From Protopterus annectens (taxonomy: Eukaryota; Chordata; Ceratodontiformes; Protopteridae), in NCBI RefSeq assembly GCF_019279795.1, contig NC_056732.1:1071879938-1071943937 (forward strand): a stretch of DNA of 64,000 nt, in the 5' to 3' direction. Shown piece after piece: positions 45,290-55,193 of the stretch (positions are counted from its first letter, which is position 1; each line of letters begins with the position of its first letter). A model generated the notes under the pieces. That model was given only the letters and a program-made list of their open reading frames with translations, had not been told where the DNA came from and ran no database searches. The translations under genes and the position numbers were made by a program.

Positions 45290-46569
45290 AACATCTTTCT
45301 TTCCCCGCTCTCTACCTGGCTGCTGTGCGTTCTGTCTCGGATGCTTGACCTAAGCTGAGACTTGGTTAATTGGTACATTCAAGAACCTAACTACCTGCCT
45401 ACTACCCTCCTGGAAGACCAGAAAGTTCACCAACTAAGATCACTCCCTTCAGCTCCCTGAGAAACCAACTCAATAAGACAGTGAAAGTATGTCCTGTTTC
45501 TGTATGTTAGTTCTAACTTAAAAGACTCTCCTATGTTAGGGTAAGCTTCCTACCCAGGATAGCCAGCAGCCAATAACTCCCAATCCCCACTTCCTTACTA
45601 GTGCTGAATCTCACTAAATATCTTGCTCAACTATTCCTATTGCTTTTTTATAGTATCTATTCTCTCTCCCTCCTGTTATCAGCCCCTTGCTTAGGAACCA
45701 GTCATTGCAATTAAATAACTGGCCACAAGCTGGCGCCTTACCACTAGCCTAATTGCACCTCATACACTTTCTTTCTAACCTCCCTCATCCCTTACTTACT
45801 TTGTCTTTTAAACGGAGTCTCTTTCACTGACCTGTTCTTTTTCACCCTCCCCTCCCTGACCTTGCTACACAATACTCATACCACACTCCTGTACCCTAAC
45901 GTAGTATATCTCCTCAGATTAGCCTAATATACCATTATACTTTCTCTCACTCTCTGACCTACCTGCTGTTTTCCTCCACTCTATAGATTGTCTTCCTTAG
46001 TAATCCACTCTCTTGTGTCCTCCTGCTCCGTTCGCCCTTCGGGCTCACTCCGCTCCCCTACCCTGCCCCCAATTCCCACCTGCCCCCAGTGTCTCTAAAC
46101 TTATACCCTCATAAACACACCCCCTTTACCATAAACCAATCATACTATCACTACCAGCCACACCCCTACATTTCTATCACCACTCCCCTCAGGAATATAT
46201 CTCCACCCACTACCACTTGACAAATCTTCCACAAGTCAACCCCTACTCTCAGTCCTTCCCCTCCAATACCTACTATACACCCCTCTGCCATGCCTTACCA
46301 ATGCCAATTTTTACTAGTACTCTCACTCCTAGCTACTCTTACCACTACTTACCTCCTAACCTCCTATGCACAACCCCCTCTTCTCTACTCTTACCATCCC
46401 TTCCAAACAAACTCTAACACCTTATCCAGCTTTATCTACAAGCTTTCTCAATGCCATCTAGAAGCCCAGTTACTTTCAAGCTAAATATCATTGTCTAATT
46501 CATATTAAATACTCAATTCTAAACAATAGAAAATTATTTGACTACCATTGTAAGCCTCTCCAATACTAC

Positions 46570-49505
46570 AACTTTATACTACTCCACTCCTTAATAGATG
46601 GAGACATTCACCCCAAACCTGGTCCAAACCCTTCCCCACCCTCCGCTAACTGCAACCAATACAAAACAATCCCTTTACCATCAACCAAACCCTCCAAATC
46701 ACTCTCAATAGCCCATCTAAACATACGTAGTATTTGCAACAAAATACCACAAATTCAGGCCCTTCTAGATGTTCAGCAGTTTGACATCCTCTGCTTAACA
46801 GAAACATGGTTCAAACCCACAATAAAAGATAACGAAATTATCCCCCCAGGCTATAATATCTTTCGACAAGACCGCACAAACAAAAAAGGTGGAGGGGTAG
46901 CAATTCTCTATAAAGTAGGACTACAAATTACCAAAATAAATCATAACCTACCCTCAGATAATAATGTAGAAATAATTATTTCTAAACTGCAGCTTAACTC
47001 TCATAAATCAGATAACATCATCTGCACCTACCTTCCCCCAGGTAAAAATGCTACAATACTAGAAAACTTACTAAACTGGCTTTCTTCAAATCTCCCTCAG
47101 GAAACAATACTCCTAGGAGACTTTAATATTGACTGGAATTTATGTATCCACACTAATCCATCCACCTTGATCAACCTGTTTGGCTTCTCAAGCTATAAAC
47201 TCTCCAACTAGAACAAATAAACTTAATAATAAAGAAAGCATCCTGGATTGGATACTAACAAATAGCCCACAACAAAAATGTACAACAGGAACCCTCCCAG
47301 ACAACCTTAGCGTCCACTCTCTAATTATATTATCAGACATAAAATAAGTTTAGCTATCCCCATTTCAGTCAGAACAGCCCGTACCAAAAACCATTTTGAC
47401 CACGAACTGTTTCAAACCGAATTTAAGCATTGCAACTGGTCACCTCAAGTCTCTCCCTATAAATGAAGCAGTTAACTACTTCAATACCACATTCCTGGCA
47501 ATCTTAGACCATCATGCCCCAATGCGCTCCATAAGAATGAAAACTAAACCAGCCCAATGGCTCTCAAACCATACTAAGAAACTAATCCTTAGTAGAAACA
47601 AATCTTGGGCAAAATGGCGTACCACAAGAAATACTACTGATCACCAAACTTTTAGACAACAAAGAAACATAACAAAAAAAGCTATCCTACAAGATAAAAA
47701 GAACTTCTATATCCAACTACAACAATCATCCCTTCAACAACCACAAAAGTTCTGGACTACTATTAACACACTACTATCCCCAGGCAAAGTAGCCACGCCT
47801 AATCCACTAGGCTCCAACCCTGACTGCCCAACACAAACAGCAAATGCCTTTAATACTTTCTTTACTACTACTATACTAAATCTAGCAAATCAACAAAAAC
47901 CTGATACCTCCAAATTGCCCACTCCAAGCTCCATTCCTCCCCCCTTCCACCTCAAACCTATACCCACCTCCTATATCTCTTCCTTACTTCAAAAATTAAA
48001 ACCTACGACCCCCTCAGCTGATAAATTACCAGCAGAATACTTCAAATAGGAGCCAAAGCTATTGCCTATCCCATCTCCATATTGATTAATAGAACGATAA
48101 AAGAAGGCACTATACCATCCAGCTGGAAAATATCACACATTATTCCTCTTCACAAAGGTGGAGACTCCATTGATTTCCCCAACTATCGCCCCATAGCTCT
48201 ACTCTCTCCACTCACTAAAATAATGGAGAAATGTATCCACAAACAATTACTACACCACCTACTCCGCTATAATCTCCTAGCTGTCAACATGGTTTTCGGC
48301 CATTCCATAGTACCACCATAGCCTTGTTATCCTTTACTAACTGTATCAACATAAATCGCAATAAAAATACTCTTTCCTCAGCATTCTTTGTAGACCTATA
48401 CAAAGCCTTTGACATGGTAAATCATCAACTTCTCCTCCACCTTCTGAAGTCCCTCTCTCTCGACAATCCTGCTATGAACTGGTTTACATCTTACCTGGAA
48501 AACCGAAAACAAGCAGTTCTCTGGGCAAAACCATCTTTCAGACCTCCTTCCCACCTCCCTAGGTGTCCCTCAGGGCTCCATTTTAGGACCACTATTGTTT
48601 TCCATTTGCATAAATTACCATCTTTCTACTCCACTCTCTACCTGCATTCAATATGCAGATGACTCTACCATAATTTTTTCTGGCACATCCCAAACTGAAC
48701 TTCATTCTCTCACACAAAAAGCTTTCACCACTATAGAACAATGGTTCTCCAACCACGGTCTTCTCCTTAACCCTAAAAAACCAAACTTTTGCTCTTTACA
48801 CCCTCTTATTTGTCTCCCCCTCTTCATTTCACACTCACATCCAGTAATGGTAACCTTATTTCTCCAGACTCCACCACCAAACTCCTAGGAATTACAATTG
48901 ACAATCAACTAAAGTTTGACATTCACATAAACACCACAATAAAAACTATTAACAGAAAACTCGGATCCCTCTATAGAATCAAACCTTTCCTTACACCTGA
49001 AGCCAGGACCACAATAGCTAGAACTCACTTAATCTCTACCCTATTATATGCTTCTCCCATATATACCAATCTTTCTAAAATAATCTTAAACTAGCTAGAT
49101 CATATAACAATATTGCCAGATTTGCTACAAACTCTCCGTACAGGACTCATCACTGCCAGAACCTAAAACAACTAGGATGGCTTGAATTACCTCACCAATT
49201 ACAATTTAACCAACTTATAATTGTCCACAAAGCCCTATACCAACCCAACACCACCCCAATTCTTTCTACCCTCATAAGGTCATATAATAACCTGAGGAAT
49301 CTACGTTCCGCTAACAAAATGTTGATTCACACTTCCTTATCACATAACTGAGCAGGCGACTCCATATTCTCTAACTCAGTCGGTAAAATATGGAATCAAT
49401 TACCACACGACCTTACAACCCTAACCTCTCTCCCACTATTTAAAACTAACCTGAAACATTTCCTCTCTAACCACTGGTTATGCTCTTGTACCAACCCTGA
49501 CTAAC
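46570..49505 (+). pseudogene. LINE ORF2: endonuclease + reverse transcriptase
   Basis: Begins with DGDIHPNPGPNPSP (46597-46640). Endonuclease 46700-47345: IAHLNIRSICNKI, FDILCLTETWFKP, PPGYNIFRQDRTNKKGGGVA, ETILLGDFNIDW, then a stop/shift near 47210 and ILDWILTNSPQQ, SVHSLIILSDIK. Linker 47396-48049. RT: NYRPIALLSPLTKIMEKCIH (48177), FFVDLYKAFDMVNHQLLLHL (48386), GVPQGSILGPLL-type sequence (48565), CIQYADDSTIIF (48651) and LGITIDNQLKFDIHI (48888). The C-terminal part (WNQLP..L..LP.FK) ends near 49505. A handful of shifts and stops are present. It is in the same family as the LINE at 62060-64000. Confidence 0.85.
46597..46626 (+). other. 2A-like motif at LINE ORF2 N-terminus
   Basis: Encodes DGDIHPNPGP in the endonuclease frame, after a Leu-rich stretch (FILLHSLI). 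The viral/LINE 2A core is D.E.NPGP; here the Glu position is His. Confidence 0.6.
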
Positions 49506-49694
49506 TATTATTCTCTAATTACCTGTTTCACTCAAAACAAAATATTCTGAACTATAAACCTCTTTATGCAACTCTCTATAAACCAACCTTTCTTTCTTAA
49601 ATTCTAACACTGTCACTCCTGAGTACTACTTTCCATGCTTGACTCTAAGTCACTTTTTAACGGTACTTTCTTGTAAATTTTGTATTTGGATTTG

Positions 49695-49945
49695 CAGTGG
49701 TGCAGTGGTTAACATTGTCACCTCACAGCAAGAGGTTCTCCGGTTCGATTCTCGGCTGGGGTGCCTTCTGTGTAGAGTTTGCATGTTCTCCCTGTGTTTG
49801 CGTGGGTTTCCTCCGGGTACTCCGGTTTCCTTCCACATTCCAAAGACATTCATCTGGAGCATTTCTCCCCGGGCCTCCGCTGAAAACAGGCTATGTGGAA
49901 CCTAGTCGTACTTTCCCGGTCAACAAATGATAAATAAATAAAAAA
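49695..49945 (+). mobile_element. V-SINE-type SINE with LINE tail
   Basis: tRNA-like head GTGGTGCAGTGGTTAACATT with box B GGTTCGATTCTCGG. Conserved central V-SINE part: GTTTGCATGTTCTCCCTGTG, CGTGGGTTTCCTCCGGGTAC. The tail, GGAGCATTTCTCCCCGGGCC to CCCGGTCAACAAATG and (TAAA)n, matches the LINE 3' end at 50100-50195. A 12-nt TGTAAATTTTGT at 49672 and 49985 may be its target duplication, though it does not abut both ends. Confidence 0.85.
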
Positions 49946-50099
49946 AAAATAATAATAAATTTTTACAAATTACAATTTGTAAACTGTAAATTTTGTTAAT
50001 CTGGTGATGTAACATTCTATATTAATGCCTTTCTCTAATAGTTGTTATATATGTTTCTGTATGTTTTTCTGTGTGTTTTTTTAGTATGTTTTTTTTACT

Positions 50100-50195
50100 G
50101 GAGCTTTTTTCCCCGGGCCTCCACTGAACATGGACATGTATCCAGTTGGATTAGCCCGGTCAACAAATGTAAAATAAAATAAATAAATAAATAAA
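50100..50195 (+). repeat. LINE 3' tail
   Basis: GGAGCTTTTTTCCCCGGGCC to GGATTAGCCCGGTCAACAAA, then (TAAA)n. Same tail type as 49856-49945, 15775-15832 and, in reverse, 60165-60265. Confidence 0.85.
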
Positions 50196-50353
50196 ATAGC
50201 CAGAACTTGTACATTTCACTTTGGATAGCAACGTGTCTCTGAAAGAATATATAACACATTATAAAAAAGTCATAACTTGATATGCATATAAGACAATAAG
50301 AAGTAAACCAATATAAAACTACAAATTACTACTGCAAGGAGAACTCTTCCTAC

Positions 50354-50402
50354 CTTAGCTTTTTGGAAAAATTTATGTTTTAGCAGTTCAGCTGCTGTTG
50401 GC
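50354..50402 (-). CDS. Kinase exon of OXSR1/STK39-type protein kinase
   Basis: A single host exon. Minus strand: TTTTGCAG / 49-nt exon / GTAGGAAG. One base completes a split codon, then 16 codons read PTAAELLKHKFFQKAK. This is the last part of the kinase domain (subdomain XI, RPTAAELL..KFFQKAK) of the GCK-VI kinases OSR1 (OXSR1) and SPAK (STK39), which phosphorylate SLC12 cotransporters downstream of WNK. The two paralogues differ at the ..KHK/RHK/KCK positions, so I cannot choose between them. It is too short for the ORF list. No flanking exon was found, so the introns extend at least about 50 kb downstream and 13 kb upstream. Confidence 0.85.
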
Positions 50403-51166
50403 CTGCAAAACAAAGCAAAAATTACTAAATGGTCTAATATTTTCCACAGTGAAATCCACCACTACTCATTAAATACTTAATTCCTCTTATTAGCAATGGA
50501 TCACAGCTTGATGCCTTACATCCCAATTATTACAAAGTTCACTATAAGCTTAAACACATGCCTCATCTTTACCACTATAACAGTTTAAGAATTTAATTTT
50601 CTACATGAAAACATAAAATACACAAATTTATACTCACTGCTGTATGCTGTTGAAGTAAACAAAGTTTTACTAGCTAAAAAAAATCCTCTTTCACTATCCA
50701 CATTTTTACAAAGTTTCTAATCAATTCTTAAGGTAGTTTAATGGAAAGTCAGTCACAGTACAGGATACCATTCAGGTATATTCTGGGTGGTGTAAATCTT
50801 TTCTAAAACAGTAAATTCCATCAAACTGCTGTGTGAAAGGTAAACTAAGTAAAGTTTTAGCCCAACTACTGATATTACTTTGAGTGAATGTAGATGCAGA
50901 GAAAAGTATTAACCATACTGGGGAAGAGAACAGAATTGTAATACCAGTAAAACAAAACATTATTTAAAAATACATCAAAGACAGCATACGGTTAGATTTC
51001 TATGTTTTTTGTTTTTATTATAACTTCAGAAATCATGTAGAACCACTAAGAAATAAGCTCTAAAACAGACAACTATAGCCAGCTTTGTTGGTGTGGAGGA
51101 ATAAAGCCCTATGGCCTGAGTTTGGTAAGTGGCTCTAGTGCCAGCTGAAGCGGATGAGGGGAGAAA
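50403..51166. other. Intron flank of kinase exon
   Basis: AT-rich sequence without recognised repeats, up to the left end of DIRS-7. It begins with the pyrimidine tract of the exon acceptor (minus strand). Confidence 0.6.
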
Positions 51167-51370
51167 GTACAGTCGTGTAAAATCTTATCATAGCAGTAGA
51201 TGTCTTCCTCTTCACTGCTGCAGTACTCATAACCATAGGGATCTCCTGCCAAGGACAGCCCAACGCCCATCCAGTATACCAAAGCCTTTAGATCTTGTAG
51301 GTATTATACATCACACCTTTATGCCCTAAATCCTGTGCGGACTGGAGCTGAATTGTCCCAGCAGAGAACA
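51167..51370. repeat. DIRS-7 left terminal repeat
   Basis: Similar to the left repeat of DIRS-5 (CAGTA.ACCAAAGCCTTTA, GCATAAAGGTGTGATG in complement). It starts GTACAGTCGTG. The partner repeat is not in the window. Confidence 0.75.
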
Positions 51371-51497
51371 GTCTTCATAGGACCAAAAAGTAAACTATGT
51401 ACACACAAGAGGAGAAAATGAAGGAGGAAAAGAGGAGACCCTCGGCCAGGAGGGTGATGAAAACACAAAAGAAAAAAGGGGAAGGAGGGAGGGACTG

Positions 51498-51600
51498 AAC
51501 ACTTCAACAAGAAGAAAAGGACATCTAGTGTTATGGTAAAACTTTGCACAACTGCACTATGTCCTTCCACATCAGTGTTGCAGTATTCTTAACTGCAGGG
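51498..51600. repeat. DIRS-7 ICR
   Basis: GACATCTAGTGTTATGGTAA (left-end complement) followed by ACTATGTCCTTCCACATCAG. Confidence 0.8.
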
Positions 51601-51899
51601 AGGGTACAAAAGCTCAAGAAAAGGACTGAGTTGGAAGGCTGGGAAGAGCCCTGAATAAACCTTTGCAGGCTTGCCCTAGCCAGAACCTACTATAGACTCT
51701 TATAATGCTTAATAAAGGTAAGCACTCTGGACCAAGTAGCACTTCAAGGATGGAACTTGTGTCCAAACCCTTAAGTAAGCACCAGAAGAAGTAACAGCCC
51801 TAGTGGAATGAGCTCTAACTGAAGGAGAGAGACACTTGTCATGAAAACAACAAAAGGAAATCGCCTCAAACATCCAGGAGGAGATGGTTTGCTTGGAAA
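51600..51899 (-). pseudogene. DIRS-7 tyrosine recombinase, C-terminal end
   Basis: Reads SKQTISSWMFEAISFCCFHD and SVRAHSTRAVTSSGAYL with the HxxR box (51709-51900). The Tyr box region lies near 51700 in another frame. Cut from its N-terminal part by DIRS-8. The next residues (LGLPV) appear at about 57466. Confidence 0.75.
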
Positions 51900-52110
51900 G
51901 TACAGTTGTGCACACTTACCATAAATGTAGATGTTTGAGTGCATTCACTGTTTCAGTCATCACACTTGAGTTATCAGCCTACAGGCAGCCCTCAGTTGGC
52001 CTGAATACCAGAGACTTAGTATTTCTGCATCGGCTGCTGTCGCTCCAGGACTGATGTCAGGTCGTCAGGGGTATAAAAACAGGCAGCAGACGCCATTACA
52101 TTGTTTTTTC
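51900..52110. repeat. DIRS-8 left inverted terminal repeat
   Basis: Inverse of 57270-57464, including CAGGGGTATAAAAACAGGCA and the CRE-like TGATGTCA. Confidence 0.88.
52052..52078 (+). promoter_or_regulatory. CRE-like + TATA in DIRS-8 left repeat
   Basis: TGATGTCA (52052-52059) and TATAAAA (52072-52078), the same layout as DIRS-4. Confidence 0.4.
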
Positions 52111-52258
52111 TTGCCCAAATGTCAGGAACTCCCCAATAGGGAGCTAAGTTATGGTGGGAAAAATCACCACCAGTAAAAGTAAATACCAATACCCCTGCAA
52201 GGGGTGAGTAATACACACAGAGGAGAGAGAGAGAAGGGGGCTGGAGGGAGGGAAACCA

Positions 52259-52360
52259 GGACTGCAACAGTGAATACACTAACATCTACATTTATGGTAA
52301 GAGTACACAACTGTACTATGTTCTTCATGTCTCACTGTTGCAGTCATCACACTTGGGCTG
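52259..52360. repeat. DIRS-8 ICR
   Basis: TTTATGGTAAGAGTACACAA then CTATGTTCTTCATGTCTCAC, the joined complements of both ends. Confidence 0.88.
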
Positions 52361-52411
52361 ATTCCCAAAGCTGAAGAAAGGGTGGAGGCAGTCAAGAAGA
52401 GTTTGGGCTGG

Positions 52412-53598
52412 CTAATATGCCTGCAGGACTGCAGTTGCAAAACCCACCCTGGATTTGGAAAATATAGGCAGGTGGTAATGCTTGGTGAATGTGTGTACAG
52501 AACTCCAGGTAGAAGCCTCCAGAATGTCCCTGGTAGAGACTCCCCTGAGGAATGCTGTAGAAGAAGAAATTGCTCTAGGGGGATGAGTTCTAACCCCCTG
52601 GGTGGGGTTAGTTTCCCATGGTGTTTGTAGCAGAAATGGATACAGTGTGCTATCCATTTGGAAATTGTCTATTTTGAAATGGGCTTGCCCGCTGCCCCTG
52701 GTGCAAAACTGAGTAATAACTGGTCAGATTTCCTTAAGGGCTTAGTCCTAATCCAGGTAGAATCTGAGCTTTCTGTGCACGTCCAAGGAGTGCAGGATCC
52801 TTTTCCCTTTATTTTGAGGATTAGGGAAGAAGGTTGGCAAATGGATATATTGGTTGAGAGCCACACTGGACACCACTTCAGGTAAAAAGGAAGGATTAGT
52901 CCTGAAGGAGACCCTGTCAGCATGAAAAATAATGAAGGGTCCCATAGCCATAAGTGCTTGTAGCTCAGACACTCTTCTAGCTAAGTGATGGCCAGAAGCG
53001 ATGTGGTTTCCAAAAGAGGAATTTTAACTCTGCTGATGCGGCAGGCTCGAAGGGGGGGGGGGGTGAGCTTTTCCAGTACAAAGTTAAGGTCCCAATCAGG
53101 GGTGGGTGCTCTCCTTGATGGCCTCAAGTTGTTTGCCCCTCTCTGGAACTGTTTGATGAGAGGGTGAGGGAAGAGGGGTGGCTCAGAGTTGTAATGAGCC
53201 GAGATGGTAGAGGCATGGATCTTAATGGAGGAGCAGGATAGGCCTCTGTGGAGTACATCTGCTTAGTATTTCAGGATTAGAGGCAGGGAGGGCAGAGTTG
53301 CGTCCTCTCCTTAAGACTGAATCCAGGAGCAATACCTTTTCCACTTAGCATAGGATTTCCTTGTACTGGGTCTTCTGGCTTCAAGAATGATGTCCAGCAC
53401 TTGCTTGCTTAGGCTGGTCACTGGAGGAGAATTCAAGGAATAACCCAGGGTGCAAGATTCAGGGTTTGCAGCTGCAGAAGCAAGATCTAGCCCACCTGCT
53501 GAGTGAGCAGGATCGGGCTCTGGGGTAGGTGCCAGGGTGGCACCGGTGAAGGCTGTGCAGTAGTGGGTACCAGTGCTGGCATGGCCAGTCCGGGGCAA
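52412..53598 (-). pseudogene. DIRS-8 tyrosine recombinase
   Basis: N-terminal part: ILEARRPSTRKSYAKWKRYC (53311-53400). Middle: SELQALMAMGPFIIFHADRV, SLDVHRKLRFYLD (52748-52972). C-terminal part: VRTHPPRAISSSTAFLRGVS (HxxR kept although HSTRA is HPPRA) and HTFTKHYHLPIF with Tyr (52412-52657). A stretch of 13 G near 53050 and several shifts break it. Confidence 0.75.
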
Positions 53599-55193
53599 TC
53601 AGGATTGTCCTTGGTCTGTCCTGTCTTATCTTGAGCAATATTCTTGAGAGAAGGGACAAAGTGGGTAATGCACAGATTGAGAGGTTTACCCACTGGAAGG
53701 ATAGGGCATTCACTTTCCAGGCCCTGCTGTGGTGTGTCCTGGTGCAGAATTTGCTGAGCTGTTGATTGCAGGGGGAAAGAGATCCACCTCTGGGGTCCCC
53801 CACTTCGGAATCAGAAGGCTGAAGGTGCTTGGCTTTAATTGCCGCTCGTGTGGGTCTAAGAGATTTCTGCTCAAGTCATCTGCCAGTGAGTTTTGTTTGC
53901 CTGGCAGGAATTGAGCTTGCAGATGGACCTGCATGTTCAAGGCCGTGTTCCACAGGGCCATGGCTAGCCTGCAGAGCGAGTAAGAGTGGGTTCCCCCCTG
54001 CTTGTTGATGTTCCACATAACTGTGGTGTGGTCTGTTTTATTAGCAGGGGTCCTGGTGTTAGTAGTGATGTAAAAGCTGTTAGAGCATGCTGAACAGCTA
54101 GCATCTCTTTTTGGTTGATGTGCAGATGAATTTGACTTGGACTCCAGTGGTCCTGAATGCACTTGTTGTCCAGGTGTGCCCCCCAGGCATAATCTGATGC
54201 ATCGGTGGTTAGGGTCTGGGTGGCGTGGGGTTCAGTAAAGGGAAGTCCCTTCTTGTGGTTGCATTCTGCTGCCCACCAAAAACATTTTGTCCTTAGACAA
54301 GGTATGATAGGAATGACCGTTTCCAGGTCCTGATAATGTTGGCACCAAAGACTTTTTAAGTACCACTGAAGTTTCCTCATATCCAGTCTGGCATATGGAA
54401 TTAGTAGGCTGCATGAGGCCCTGAACCCAAGGGCCTGCAGTATTTTCCTTGCGGATAGCTGGGTTCTTGTGGCCATTTGAGTGAAGCAGTCTGTCAGATA
54501 AGCTTGTTTTTCTGAAGTAAGGAATGCCATCTGGGATGCTGTGTCCAAGCTTGTGCCCAGGAATACAATCTTTTGACTGGGGACTAGTTTTGATTTCTTT
54601 TAATTGATGGTGTAGCCCAGGGAGGTTAGAAGGTTTTTTTTTTTTTTTTTTTACAAATGTTAGGTGCTGCAACAGCATTTCCTCTCTGTCTGCAATAGGC
54701 AATGGCTGGAGCCAGGCATTTTGTGAATACTCTGGGAGCAGTGGATAAGCCAAAGGGAAGTGCAGAGAACTGATAATGCACAAATCCTGCCCTGAAGCAT
54801 AAACATTTCCTGCATGAGTCCCTGACAGGGATGTGCAGATAGGCTTCTTTTAAGTCTAGGGTGGCTAACCAGTCATCTTTGGCCAGTATAGGAAGAAGCT
54901 GCTGCAGGGTGAGCATTTTGAATTTTGGTACCACCAGGAAGGTGTTTAGAATGGAAAGATCAAGGACTGGATGCCAAGTGCCCTCTTTTCTGGGTACCAG
55001 GAAAAGTTTGGAAAAGAACCCTTAACCAATCTGTTGCGCAGGAACAGGTTGAATTGCACTTATGGAGAGCAGGGATTGAACTTGGTTTTGTGCCTCTGCC
55101 CACTGGTTTGCAGGAAGGTCTGGGAACCCTTTTGGAGTTGGCAGTGAGTGGAAGTAAAATTTGTACCCCTGGGATACAATGTTGAGGACCCAT
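53459..55193 (-). pseudogene. DIRS-8 RT-RNase H-methyltransferase
   Basis: RT: FKMLTLQQLLPILAKDDWLA, TLDLKEAYLHIPVRDSCRKC and FSALPFGLSTAPRVFTKCLA (54626-54934). The YLDD region is missing between ..AIAYCRQRG and the next block (about 54690). RNase H: LHINQKEMLAVQHALTAF, TLTTDASDYAWGAHLD, TTVMWNINKQGGTHSYSLCR and LPGKQNSLADDLSRN. Methyltransferase-like part: WGTPEVDLFPPAINSSA and IAPDWPCQHWYPLL. A 19-nt T-run at 54634 lies inside the coding part, reading as Lys codons. Confidence 0.8.
54634..54652. repeat. Poly-T run in DIRS-8 RT
   Basis: 19 T, where DIRS-4 has only 5 T at the matching place (near 25576). Confidence 0.95.

Larger units (their letters stand above)
45290..50195 (+). mobile_element. 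L2/CR1-like LINE, near full length
   Basis: A non-LTR retrotransposon on the plus strand. From about 45290 the plus strand turns C-rich and G-poor and stays so to about 49650, which suggests one unit: a 5' leader of about 1.3 kb, one protein (46570-49505) with endonuclease and RT, and a 3' UTR ending in CCCGGTCAACAAATG and (TAAA)n at 50195. A SINE sits in the 3' UTR. The 5' border is inferred from base composition only. Confidence 0.8.

Noticed and set aside
46217-46484. Short plus-strand frames as LINE ORF1
   Set aside because: They are C-rich leader sequence without Cys/His, coiled-coil or RNA-binding motifs; they are open only because of base bias.
49697-49760. Functional tRNA gene
   Set aside because: Same V-SINE head; the downstream body and LINE tail show it is a SINE.
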